Below, one piece after another: positions 34,381 to 42,730 of a stretch of 64,000 nucleotides of DNA (position 1 is the first letter of the stretch; every line of letters starts with the position of its first letter). Both the position numbers and the translations under genes were made by a program. The notes beneath the pieces were generated by a model that searched no databases, had not been told where the DNA came from, and saw only the letters and a list, made by a program, of their open reading frames with translations. The stretch lies in contig JBOFUP010000008.1 in NCBI GenBank assembly GCA_051652645.1, positions 62,001 through 126,000 on the forward strand. Reading direction: 5' to 3'. The stretch is from UBA7332 sp051652645. GTDB lineage: Bacteria > Bacteroidota > Bacteroidia > Bacteroidales > UBA7332.

Positions 34381-35301
34381 TCAATGATAATTAAACAAAT
34401 CCCCCCTCATTGTTATACCTATTCGCAAACTATTTGTATGCTCCCTATAGGGTGTCAATGCCTCACCATAACCATTATACCATTGTACAAACAAATATAT
34501 ATTATCCAACTTATTTAATCTATACGAGAAATCCAACTGTATATTATGAGATAAATCCACCCTAGCTCTCTTCTCGAACATTGCCGAAGTTATAATTCTC
34601 CTATTCTTTGAGCTCCAATCAAACCCATACTTAACATATCCTCTATAGTAAAACAATCCATTTGTATACTTACCCATAACTAAAGGAGCTGTACCTTTTA
34701 TAAAGGTTTGAAGCTGATCATTAAAAAAATGAATAAAACAAAGAGTTAATACATTCATATCTCTTGAGCCTTCTTCATCAAGACCATTAGACTGATGCTC
34801 AAATTGAAGTGTTGTATAACCTATCAGTCTATTATTATAAATTATATGCTTTCCAAGAGCCAAGGTCGGATTGTAGTTCAATTCCCTAAACGGTGCACTT
34901 TTCCTATAAATATCCCAGTAGTTTATCTGGGTATAAGTCAAAAAAAGGTGAGTATCCCAAAGCAATTTACTTTTTGTAATTCGCTGTCTGAAAGACAATT
35001 GAAACTTTGCATCAGAAGTAGTTGGTGTGGGAGAATGGTCCAATTGTATTCCAGTTGCAATATAATTATCCTTATAAATTGAGAAGGAAGGGAGCTTATC
35101 AAGAATCTCTACTATAGAATCAGGGTTTGTTACAATAACCCCTTTTCTTAAATCTTTAATCATCTTTTCTACCATCTCCTTACGTTCAACTCTCCCTCTT
35201 TTATACTTATCAATCTCTTTATTGTAATCTTGTGAGAATACAAAACAATATACGAGAGTAAAAAAACACAAACATGCAACATATCTAGGGCTGATTTTCA
35301 T
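34381..35301 (-). CDS. pldA: Outer-membrane phospholipase A (PldA-like)
   Basis: 306 residues with a signal peptide. The family signature is seen in QFEHQSNGLDEEGSRDMN: H169 and S171 correspond to the catalytic His and Ser of OMPLA. The rest shows alternating beta-barrel strands ending in LRIGITMRGDLFNYH. OMPLA hydrolyses phospholipids that reach the outer leaflet and helps maintain outer-membrane asymmetry; it needs calcium and dimerisation. The gene is single, with a promoter-like element at 35361-35368. Confidence 0.88.
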   Translation of the reverse strand: MKISPRYVACLCFFTLVYCFVFSQDYNKEIDKYKRGRVERKEMVEKMIKDLRKGVIVTNPDSIVEILDKLPSFSIYKDNYIATGIQLDHSPTPTTSDAKFQLSFRQRITKSKLLWDTHLFLTYTQINYWDIYRKSAPFRELNYNPTLALGKHIIYNNRLIGYTTLQFEHQSNGLDEEGSRDMNVLTLCFIHFFNDQLQTFIKGTAPLVMGKYTNGLFYYRGYVKYGFDWSSKNRRIITSAMFEKRARVDLSHNIQLDFSYRLNKLDNIYLFVQWYNGYGEALTPYREHTNSLRIGITMRGDLFNYH

Positions 35302-35360
35302 AACATTACGATTAAATCAATTACAGAATGATATACAACACTCCCCCCTTTTTTGTTCAT

Positions 35361-35368
35361 CAAATATA
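35361..35368 (-). promoter_or_regulatory. -7 element for the phospholipase A gene
   Basis: The minus strand reads TATATTTG (TAnnTTTG), about 60 bp before the start at 35301. Confidence 0.4.
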
Positions 35369-35398
35369 GCTAATGATACAGCTATTCAATTTTTAGTT

Positions 35399-35406
35399 TA
35401 TCTTTG
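35399..35406 (+). promoter_or_regulatory. -7 element for rpoN
   Basis: TATCTTTG matches TAnnTTTG, 30 bp before the ATG at 35437. Confidence 0.5.
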
Positions 35407-35436
35407 CCTCTATAGATAAATCTGAGGCAAAACTAT

Positions 35437-36894
35437 ATGCAAAAGCAACGTTTACAACAAACTCAAAAGCAAAAACTGACTCTTACACCTCAACAGGTTC
35501 AACAGATTCGAATGTTTGAGCTCACAACACTTGAGCTTGAGGAGAGAATTACTCAAGAGTTGGAAGAAAACCCCATACTTGAAGAAGGGAGCGACAGCAC
35601 GCTTGAAGAGAATAATGAAAACTTTGACTCGCAAGAAGAAGGAGACAATACAGATATCTCTGAAGGCGATTATCGAAATGAGGAGGAGATACCTGATTCA
35701 CAACAGGATATATATAGACGTCAGAATGGCGAAGAGAGTAGAGACAACTATAATTGGAGTGTGTCAGAAACCCTTCATGACTACCTACTAAGTCAAATCT
35801 CTTTAAAGGACATCTCTGAAACAGATCTTGCCATAGCCGAATACTTGATTGGAAACATTGATGATGATGGATATCTTAGAACTGAGCTTCAAACAATATC
35901 TGATGAACTCCTATTTAAATTAAATATAGACATTCCAATTTATAAATTGGCTGAAGTGTTAGATATTATTCAAGAACTTGAACCGGCTGGCATTGGCGCT
36001 AGGTCCCTTCACGAATGTATGACACTTCAATTAGAGAGACGAAGAGGTACAGAAATTAATCGGATTGCTTATAATATTATTACTAACTACTTTGAAGATT
36101 ACGTTCAACGTAGATACGATAAAATAATCAACAAACTCTCTATAGACGAGTCTACTCTAAAGGTTGTGATGGAAGAGATCCAGACATTAACCCCAAAACC
36201 TGGATCACCATGGAGCTCTGATATATATCAAGAAAAAAGCACTAGTGTCACCCCTGACTTCATTATAGAAGAAGAGAATGGTATACTTACGCTTTCAATG
36301 AATCAAGAGAATCTTCCTGAATTGAGGGTTAGCAAGCACTATTCAAACCTTGTAGAAGATTACAATGCAAATAAGTCAAACCAAACAAATGATCGCAAGA
36401 ATGAAATTCAATATCTTAATGAGAAGCTTAATTCAGCTAGGAACTTCATTGAGATGTTAAAAACAAGGAAAGCAACATTAATGAAAACTATGCAGAGCAT
36501 TATGGATTTGCAAAAATCCTTCATACTTAGTGGAGAAGAGAAGGATTTAAGACCTATGACTCTTCAAAATGTAGCTGACCTTTGTGGTTTTGACATATCA
36601 ACAATCTCTAGGGTTAGTAACAGTAAATATGTACAAACCAACTTTGGCCTATTCCCTCTTAAATACTTCTTCTCTGACTCAATGCAAAATGAAGATGGAG
36701 AAGAGATTTCTAACCGTGAGATCAAAGCTATTGTTAGGGAACTTATTGAAGCAGAAGACAAAAAAAGTCCATTGACAGATGACAAACTTTGTAATCTTTT
36801 ACACTCAAAAGGATACATTATAGCTAGGCGTACCGTAGCTAAATATCGAGAACAGCTTGGTATATCAGTTGCACGGCAAAGAAAAGAGTTATAA
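35437..36894 (+). CDS. rpoN: RNA polymerase sigma-54 factor (RpoN)
   Basis: 485 residues. The Q-rich activator-interacting region I (QRLQQTQKQKLTLTPQQVQQ), an acidic region II, the core-binding domain (LSQISLKDISETDLAIAEYLIGNIDDDGYL region), an HTH domain and the C-terminal RpoN box ARRTVAKYRE (463-472) that reads the -24 element are all present. Sigma-54 needs AAA+ enhancer-binding activators, none of which is in this window. The PAP2-like gene follows after 23 bp. Confidence 0.97.
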   Translation: MQKQRLQQTQKQKLTLTPQQVQQIRMFELTTLELEERITQELEENPILEEGSDSTLEENNENFDSQEEGDNTDISEGDYRNEEEIPDSQQDIYRRQNGEESRDNYNWSVSETLHDYLLSQISLKDISETDLAIAEYLIGNIDDDGYLRTELQTISDELLFKLNIDIPIYKLAEVLDIIQELEPAGIGARSLHECMTLQLERRRGTEINRIAYNIITNYFEDYVQRRYDKIINKLSIDESTLKVVMEEIQTLTPKPGSPWSSDIYQEKSTSVTPDFIIEEENGILTLSMNQENLPELRVSKHYSNLVEDYNANKSNQTNDRKNEIQYLNEKLNSARNFIEMLKTRKATLMKTMQSIMDLQKSFILSGEEKDLRPMTLQNVADLCGFDISTISRVSNSKYVQTNFGLFPLKYFFSDSMQNEDGEEISNREIKAIVRELIEAEDKKSPLTDDKLCNLLHSKGYIIARRTVAKYREQLGISVARQRKEL

Positions 36895-36917
36895 ATAACT
36901 TACACATAACAAACAAC

Positions 36918-37526
36918 ATGAATAATAAACTATCACATATACTCTCAACAATATTACACCCTCTTCTTATGCCAACATATGGGGTGTTTCTGTTTTTCTT
37001 CTATACATACCTATTTATCTTTCCAACAAATTACAAATACTTCCTTACAGGATTAGTATTCATAATGACTGGATTAATTCCTGCATTATGTATGCTAGCG
37101 ATGTTTAAGATGGGAATGGTTAGCAATCATGAGATAAGCAATAGGGAGGAAAGAATGCCAGCCTACCTTTTTACAATATCAAGCTATATATTCTGCATAT
37201 TTCTTCTATATAGATTCAAGGTACCTATATGGGTGACTACATTTGTAGTTGGAGGTACTCTTTCTATAGCCGTTAATATGATTATTACAAGATGGTGGAA
37301 AATATCGGCCCATTTAACAGGTATTGGAGCTGTTGTGGGTAGTATTTTCTCAATGTGCCACATACAACAGATCAACCCTATGTGGATGCTTATTACCTCA
37401 GTCATACTCACTGGTGCATTAGGAACAGCTAGAATATCACTCAAGCAGCATACACTTGGACAAGTCGTGTGTGGATTTATATGCGGTTTTTCTTGTGTAT
37501 TTTGCTCAGTCTATTTTTCTTTGTAA
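36918..37526 (+). CDS. PAP2-like integral membrane phosphatase family protein
   Basis: 202 residues with five or six hydrophobic helices. Segments NREERMPAY, ISAHLTGIG and ISLKQHTLGQVVCGF lie in the order of the three PAP2 phosphatase motifs (KxxxxxxRP, PSGH, SRxxxxxHxxxD), in a form seen in Bacteroidota PAP2-like membrane proteins, but the SGH and final Asp are not canonical. Activity on lipid phosphates such as undecaprenyl pyrophosphate or phosphatidate is possible and unproven. It appears co-transcribed with rpoN. Confidence 0.65.
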   Translation: MNNKLSHILSTILHPLLMPTYGVFLFFFYTYLFIFPTNYKYFLTGLVFIMTGLIPALCMLAMFKMGMVSNHEISNREERMPAYLFTISSYIFCIFLLYRFKVPIWVTTFVVGGTLSIAVNMIITRWWKISAHLTGIGAVVGSIFSMCHIQQINPMWMLITSVILTGALGTARISLKQHTLGQVVCGFICGFSCVFCSVYFSL

Positions 37527-37571
37527 AAAGATTGAATACTATATATTTCAACAAAACAATAATTAGTAACT

Positions 37572-38078
37572 ATGACACCTAAAGTTAGCATTATCATGGG
37601 AAGCACTTCTGACCTTCCGGTTATGGAGGCTGCCGCCAAGTTATTGAACGATTTTGAGATCCCTTTTGAGATTAATGCCCTATCGGCACACCGCACACCT
37701 GAAGAGGTTGAGCTATTTGCAAAAGGAGCTCGAGAAAAAGGAGTTGAAGTTATTATTGCTGCAGCAGGCATGGCAGCACACCTCCCAGGAGTTATTGCAT
37801 CTATGACCACACTTCCTGTAATTGGCGTTCCAATTAAGGCTTCTCTTGATGGTATGGATGCTCTTCTTGCTATTGTACAAATGCCTCCTGGTATTCCTGT
37901 TGCAACTGTTGGGATTAATGGTTCACTAAATGCAGCAATCCTTGCGGTTCAAATAATGGCTACTGCAGACAAAAAACTGCAAGACAAACTAATTGAATAC
38001 AAAGAGGGATTAAAGAAAAAGATTGTTCAAGCAAACGAAGAGCTTAAAAAAGTTGAGTATAAATACAAGACCAACTAA
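37572..38078 (+). CDS. purE: N5-carboxyaminoimidazole ribonucleotide mutase (PurE)
   Basis: 168 residues, the size of class I PurE. Signatures are IIMGSTSDLPVMEAA, SAHRTPEEV with the catalytic His, and AAAGMAAHLPGVIASMTTLPVIGVP. It converts N5-CAIR to CAIR in purine synthesis. It lies 2 bp before a sufE-like gene, a pairing not explained by pathway. Confidence 0.97.
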   Translation: MTPKVSIIMGSTSDLPVMEAAAKLLNDFEIPFEINALSAHRTPEEVELFAKGAREKGVEVIIAAAGMAAHLPGVIASMTTLPVIGVPIKASLDGMDALLAIVQMPPGIPVATVGINGSLNAAILAVQIMATADKKLQDKLIEYKEGLKKKIVQANEELKKVEYKYKTN

Positions 38079-38080
38079 TT

Positions 38081-38506
38081 ATGACAATCAACCAACTTCA
38101 AGATAGTATCATAGAGGAGTTCTCTATGTTTGATGATTGGATGGATAAGTATCAACTTCTTGTTGATCTAGGAAATGACCAATCTCCACTAGATGAAATT
38201 TACAAAAAAGAGGACAATCTAATCCAAGGTTGCCAGAGTAGAGTATGGCTTCATGCCGATTTTAAGGATGGCAAAATAATCTTTAAGGCTGAGAGTGATG
38301 CTGTGATAGTAAAAGGTATTATCACACTTCTGATAAACGTACTTTCAAACCATACTCCTGATGAGATTCTTGAATCAGATCTCTATTTCATTGATCAAAT
38401 TGGCCTAAAAGAGCACTTATCTCCAACTAGATCAAATGGATTGCTCTCTATGATTAAGAAGATGAAGATGTACGCTATTGCATTCAAAGCTTCACAGACA
38501 GTGTAA
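38081..38506 (+). CDS. sufE: SufE-family Fe-S cluster assembly protein
   Basis: 141 residues. The active cysteine C51 sits in LIQGCQSRVWL, at the same position as in E. coli SufE. The family accepts persulfide sulfur from the cysteine desulfurase SufS and passes it to the SufBCD scaffold. No other suf gene is in the window. A terminator follows about 35 bp after the stop codon. Confidence 0.93.
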   Translation: MTINQLQDSIIEEFSMFDDWMDKYQLLVDLGNDQSPLDEIYKKEDNLIQGCQSRVWLHADFKDGKIIFKAESDAVIVKGIITLLINVLSNHTPDEILESDLYFIDQIGLKEHLSPTRSNGLLSMIKKMKMYAIAFKASQTV

Positions 38507-38539
38507 AAGTAATGCTGTATAGCAACAGTATAATTGTAT

Positions 38540-38588
38540 AAATACCCTTCCTAAAGAGTCTTTAATTTGACCTTTGGTAAGGGTATTT
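38540..38588 (+). terminator. Terminator of the purE-sufE operon
   Basis: The stem AAATACCCTT/AAGGGTATTT with a 29-nt loop, which can pair further inside, ends in a run of T's starting at 38586. Confidence 0.7.
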
Positions 38589-38759
38589 TTTAATTGTACT
38601 AACTATATGTTTTCAATATATTATCATTTTGAAAAACAGGTATATTAAGAATAGATACTCAGCTCTCCGATAAAAACAATATTCTCTATCTACACAACTA
38701 ATAATCAATATCCTATTATTGAACATTATTGTCTAGTAAAAGATTTTTAGAAGATCAAT

Positions 38760-38796
38760 AAAAGGTCTGAATCCTGCAACAAGATTCAGACCTTTT
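38760..38796 (+). terminator. Second terminator-like hairpin downstream of sufE
   Basis: A perfect 14-bp stem (AAAAGGTCTGAATC and its complement) with a 9-nt loop, ending in CCTTTT. No gene ends between it and the sufE terminator, so it may end a short unannotated transcript or act as backup. Confidence 0.55.
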
Positions 38797-38805
38797 GGTA
38801 TACTT

Positions 38806-38861
38806 TGCGGTGCTCATATCTAGATATTTTCACCATGAGCGAAAAGTACAAATCTACCGCA
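38806..38861 (+). other. Nested stem, possible structured RNA
   Basis: TGCGGT followed directly by GCTCAT pairs with ATGAGC (38835-38840) and then ACCGCA (38856-38861), with a 15-nt bulge on the 3' side. It lies in non-coding sequence just after a terminator-like hairpin. This is suggestive only. Confidence 0.25.
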
Positions 38862-39023
38862 CAACAGCTATATTGTCAGTTATTAAGAAGAAATTAACTC
38901 CGAGAGATTAACCTCGTAGTGATGGCAATAATAACTATGAGAATAAGAGTGCACTCTCCGAAGCTAATAATAGGGAGTAAGTTCAAAACTTCTATATATA
39001 TTAACGATTTATTCTAGGAAGAG

Positions 39024-39092
39024 ATTACAATACATAAAAGAATTAATAACTACCTATTCCTTGTGATAAGCTATTCTAACATCAAAAATGCC
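39024..39092 (+). repeat. Diverged dispersed repeat, copy 1 left part
   Basis: About 70% identical by eye to 60801-60871, including shared blocks ACTACCT, CCTTGT, CTATT and ATCAAA in the same order and spacing. Both copies lie in gene-free stretches. Confidence 0.5.
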
Positions 39093-39576
39093 CCTCCAAA
39101 AAAAACCATAATAGCCTAATTATTAACCCCATAAAAAGCAAGCCATTATATTGAACTTCAATAATAGATAATAGATAGGTTAAGAGAACTCCATTAAAAA
39201 TGCCTCAGGGTTTAGAGTAAAATCTCTGCGAGGTAACACCCTAAACCCTCAGAGTTTTCACCCTTATCTCACTGCAAAATCACGTAATGTCACAGCTTTT
39301 TTCGAATTAGTCTGAGGTTTTTTGTACGTTAGTAAGTGCCTAAACATGCATTAGTCTAATGGTAGCCTTTAGTTCGGTAGTATTGTGAAGCATCAAATGG
39401 CTTTTAATAGCTAACTGCGGTGAGAAAGAGTTAACTAGTCATATGATTTAACAAATCACTATTAACGAAACAGCAAAATCATCACACAGAGTCTTAGTTT
39501 TGATGATTTCTATTGCAATATTGCAACACTATCTTATAATCAAAGGTTTAAGGGTTGCAATAGGGTGTGGCAATAG

Positions 39577-39600
39577 GTGGCAATAGGATCCTATTGCCAC
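39577..39600. repeat. 24-bp perfect palindrome flanked by GGCAATAGG direct repeats
   Basis: GTGGCAATAGGATCC followed by its own complement makes a perfect 24-bp palindrome centred on GATC. Just upstream, similar units TTGCAATAGGG (39556) and GGCAATAGG (39569) repeat the left arm. No neighbouring gene explains it. Confidence 0.7.
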
Positions 39601-39773
39601 CACATATCATTTAGCTTAAAAATTCTTTGCTATTTATAAGCTTTGACTAATTGCAATGTGGTTAAAAGGCTTATAGAAGCATATAATGTAAAAATCAGGA
39701 CCTAAAGATGTTAATTACAAGTGGTGTAGATAGAAAAACACGAATATTTTAGCCTCAGAGTTCCAAATTAATC

Positions 39774-39815
39774 GTCATCATCCCAATTTTACAAAACGGC
39801 AGTATATTAAACAAT
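39774..39815 (+). repeat. Diverged dispersed repeat, copy 1 right part
   Basis: Resembles 60875-60911: shared blocks GTCAT, CCAATT, ACAAAAC, GCA and ACAAT occur in the same order. In the other locus this piece directly follows the partner of 39024-39092; here they are about 680 bp apart. Confidence 0.45.
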
Positions 39816-40004
39816 AGACATTTGCTTTGATCTATTATACCACATTACGTTGCTAATCTTCTGTTAATTGTGGTAAAAACTATTAGACACCTCTAATTAC
39901 TGCAATAATTATGTAGTAAATATCAGTTAAACTGCAATAAGAGATAAAAGATTGGACAACAAGATGATAAACAACACTTCTAAAATCTGATTTTACCAAT
40001 AAAC

Positions 40005-40053
40005 AAATAGTAAGCGAATGTTTGCCATAATATCAAACATTCGCTTACTATTT
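40005..40053 (-). terminator. Terminator of the recF-dciA-sensor operon
   Basis: A perfect 20-bp stem (left arm AAATAGTAAGCGAATGTTTG) with a 9-nt loop, 2 bp after the sensor stop codon and followed on the minus strand by TTTATTGG. Confidence 0.75.
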
Positions 40054-40055
40054 AT

Positions 40056-42422
40056 TTATTCATCTTTATCTTCAGATACTTCATTCTTCGCACCCTTTAC
40101 TAGACGTACAAATACGAATATGAAAGAACAAAATATTATAACTCCTATAATGGCATATACAAGAATAAAAGGTTTACTTGTAAGCATAGGTCGTGCAACA
40201 GTAAAGCTGTAACTACACAAGGTGTGTTGCAGCGGTTTGCCATCATACCAAAGCATTGACTCAAAGGTGTAATTTCCTGCTGGAATATTGTTAAATTCAA
40301 AATCCCGACCCGTAGTTGATTTAGTAAATTCATTAGCTAAACCAACCAATCTATAGTATATCTGATAATTCTTACTTGCCGATACACCAGGAGACGACAC
40401 ATTGAAAACGATCTTATCCTGTTTTTGTTTTATAATAGGTTGCTTAATTGGGTTTAGTGGCAATCTATTTTCACCATCGACATCGTCAAATGTTGTAACT
40501 CTATTTACTATCAACAGTGGATCTCTAGGCCTGAGTAGAGCTTTTCTTGCTTGATATACCGCAAATCGACCATCAAGGCCAACTATATAATCATCGCTTC
40601 CTATAGGGTATATACTCTTTTGCTCTCGTAGCAGATCCTCATTAAAAATTGAGTAGTCGAATTCATCAATCTCCTGCAGTATACCATCATATAGATGGAA
40701 TAAACCAGCTATATCATCTCTAATAAACCAATATCTTAAGGGAGAGACCTCAACAATCTTTATAGAACTCTTAAAAAGACCAAGCTGATTATTCAACGCA
40801 TCATACTTTATCACTCGTCCAGCTTCGTCGGTTGTATATATTGCTTCACTATCACAAAACACAACCCTATTATTAAAATTGTATACCCCAATACGAGAAG
40901 GACCATCACCACTAAGAGAGGTATAGTAATGGGTGTTTTTCACCTTAGATAATGTCTTATCCAATTCTATTCTATAGAGTCCTTTGTGGAAGTGAGCTGC
41001 CCAAATAATACCATTCTCATCTACAGCTATTGTTGAAACAGGTTGAATAAAGCCATCTACTATATTAGAGAACTTCCATTTCCCATTACCCGATTTGCGG
41101 TAAATAATAAGATCAGAATATGATCCTTGAAGAAGAATATCCTCTCCTTCAATTGTAGCTTTAACCATACAAGTACCACCCGAGGTTTGTGACACTGGCA
41201 GTAATCTGGTACCTACAATTTCTGATGTTAAACCTGTGCCAGAAACGAATATTTGATCATCAAAGGCTGATATATCCCATACTTGACTTATTTCTCCCTT
41301 TAAAGGAGTTATCCTTAAATCTAGACTATCCGACATATATACTTCGAAAACGCCCTGATTTGTACCTAGGTATAGATGCCCTTTTAATGATTCAACTGAG
41401 TATACAGACCCAAAATTAATACTGCTAACCTCAAAAAGAGACAATGGGCTACTTCTATGAAGTCTCGCAATACCCTTATCTAGTGCTAACCACATATCAC
41501 CAGAAGCTCCTTCTTTAATATTCAATACAGTATTGTTTCTCAAACCATTCTGAGCATAAAGAGTCCAGTGATAACGGCCATTCATATCAAGCATCATAAC
41601 ACCAGCTCTGTGTGTTCCTACAGCAATTAGTGAGTCGTGAGTCAAATAAGCCCTATTTGCTTGAGGCCACTTTTCACCTAACACATCAACTCTTTTCAGC
41701 ACTTCTCCAGTTTGAGTCCACAATCCGTGGTTTTGTGTAACCCAAACAATATTGCCATGAGATCCTTTAAACCCATTAATTACTTTTGATGGCAACTTTG
41801 CACAATCACTGTTAGTAAATATTCCATTTGAATCCATCTTAGACAAGCCTTCATACTCGACATCAGCATATATAGAGCCTTCTAATTCAAAGAAAAAGTG
41901 AAACTGCTGCCCCTTGTTTACAGGAATAACTTCATTATTCTCGTAAACAAAATATGAAGCAAAAGATTGAAAATATATGGTTCCATCAACCTTAATTATA
42001 TTCCATATCTCATCATTATTCATCTTGAATGATGATCTACTAATTTTATCTGATAAAGAAGTATAGCTAAAGCCTCCATATCCATCAGGAGAGTAGTAAC
42101 CAAACTCCTCAAACCCTCCAGCATAAATTCTGGATGTAGATTTTTCAAAATAAAGAGATCGAATAGTACCAGAACTACTAACAAATGGGTATAAATGCCA
42201 TTTATCTCCATTATATTGAAGCAATCCCTCTCCATTCCCAAAATACATATTGCCTATAGAGTCTTGAGTTACTGCCCAGTTCTGCGCTCCAGCTCCATAC
42301 TCTACACTAGAGAAGTTTGTCACCAAAGGCGACATACGATAAGCTGCTGATATATTACTGATATTTAGCAGTAAAAAAAGCACCAAAACTCCCACTGTCT
42401 GGAAAAAAAATCTTTGTTTCAT
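40056..42422 (-). CDS. Propeller sensor protein with Y_Y_Y domain and membrane helix, no output domain
   Basis: 788 residues. Signal peptide (VLVLFLLLNISNISA), a propeller region with the repeats SVEYGAGAQNWAVTQDSIGNMYFGNGEG and MWLALDKGIARL typical of ligand-binding sensor domains, a Y_Y_Y beta-sandwich (about 665-745, ending NYTFESMLWYDG) and one membrane helix (PFILVYAIIGVIIFCSFIFVFV). Only about 20 charged residues follow, so the kinase, receiver or LuxR/AraC part found in related sensors is absent. A strong terminator abuts the stop codon, so this is a natural end, not a window artefact. It is 13 bp after the dciA-like gene. It may act through a separate partner. Confidence 0.8.
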   Translation of the reverse strand: MKQRFFFQTVGVLVLFLLLNISNISAAYRMSPLVTNFSSVEYGAGAQNWAVTQDSIGNMYFGNGEGLLQYNGDKWHLYPFVSSSGTIRSLYFEKSTSRIYAGGFEEFGYYSPDGYGGFSYTSLSDKISRSSFKMNNDEIWNIIKVDGTIYFQSFASYFVYENNEVIPVNKGQQFHFFFELEGSIYADVEYEGLSKMDSNGIFTNSDCAKLPSKVINGFKGSHGNIVWVTQNHGLWTQTGEVLKRVDVLGEKWPQANRAYLTHDSLIAVGTHRAGVMMLDMNGRYHWTLYAQNGLRNNTVLNIKEGASGDMWLALDKGIARLHRSSPLSLFEVSSINFGSVYSVESLKGHLYLGTNQGVFEVYMSDSLDLRITPLKGEISQVWDISAFDDQIFVSGTGLTSEIVGTRLLPVSQTSGGTCMVKATIEGEDILLQGSYSDLIIYRKSGNGKWKFSNIVDGFIQPVSTIAVDENGIIWAAHFHKGLYRIELDKTLSKVKNTHYYTSLSGDGPSRIGVYNFNNRVVFCDSEAIYTTDEAGRVIKYDALNNQLGLFKSSIKIVEVSPLRYWFIRDDIAGLFHLYDGILQEIDEFDYSIFNEDLLREQKSIYPIGSDDYIVGLDGRFAVYQARKALLRPRDPLLIVNRVTTFDDVDGENRLPLNPIKQPIIKQKQDKIVFNVSSPGVSASKNYQIYYRLVGLANEFTKSTTGRDFEFNNIPAGNYTFESMLWYDGKPLQHTLCSYSFTVARPMLTSKPFILVYAIIGVIIFCSFIFVFVRLVKGAKNEVSEDKDE

Positions 42423-42435
42423 CTCTATAATAGAT

Positions 42436-42726
42436 TTAGCGATAAACTATATCCTTTATTATATCTAAGCCTAATTGATCATTAATTCTTGATATTAGAT
42501 TAGATCTCGACATCTGTAATTCATGCCTAAGCACAGCAGAAGTTAGATGAACATATAACACACCATTTCTTACATATATCTCGCGTGTACAACGGTCAAC
42601 ACTAGTGCCTAATATATCCCTCCATGTCTGAATGGCTCTTGTTTCATTTAATCTAACATCTATATTTGATTCCTTTAGGAACTCACCAATCACGGCCCCT
42701 ATAGATTGGAAATTTCGTCGTTTCAT
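42436..42726 (-). CDS. DUF721/DciA-family protein
   Basis: 96 residues, matching DUF721 with AIQTWRDILGTSVDRCTREIYVRNGVLYVHLTSAVLRHELQMSR-like features: a conserved W-x-x-(I/V)-x-G near the start and a L-x-H-(L/V)-(x)-S stretch (VHLTSAVLRHEL). DciA loads the replicative helicase in bacteria lacking DnaC. The gene follows recF by 4 bp, the common recF-dciA-like arrangement. The helicase-loader role is inferred from the family. Confidence 0.82.
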   Translation of the reverse strand: MKRRNFQSIGAVIGEFLKESNIDVRLNETRAIQTWRDILGTSVDRCTREIYVRNGVLYVHLTSAVLRHELQMSRSNLISRINDQLGLDIIKDIVYR

Positions 42727-42730
42727 TCTA

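Larger units (their letters stand above)
38507..40004. other. 1.5-kb gene-free region with hairpins, palindrome and dispersed repeat pieces
   Basis: No convincing reading frame, tRNA or known RNA was found in either strand. The region holds the sufE terminator, a second terminator-like hairpin (38760-38796), a nested stem (38806-38861), a GGGTTTAG/CTAAACCC hairpin (39207-39249), a 24-bp palindrome (39577-39600) and two segments (39024-39092, 39774-39815) resembling one contiguous stretch at 60801-60911. It could carry small RNAs or the remains of a lost element. Confidence 0.6.

Noticed and set aside
39093..39773. Insertion sequence between the split repeat blocks
   Set aside because: No terminal inverted repeats, target duplication or transposase remnant could be seen, so I report only the split and not a named element.
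38507..40004. tRNA, 6S RNA, tmRNA or riboswitch in the gene-free stretch
   Set aside because: No cloverleaf, CCA-type acceptor or conserved core motif of those RNAs could be found by eye.
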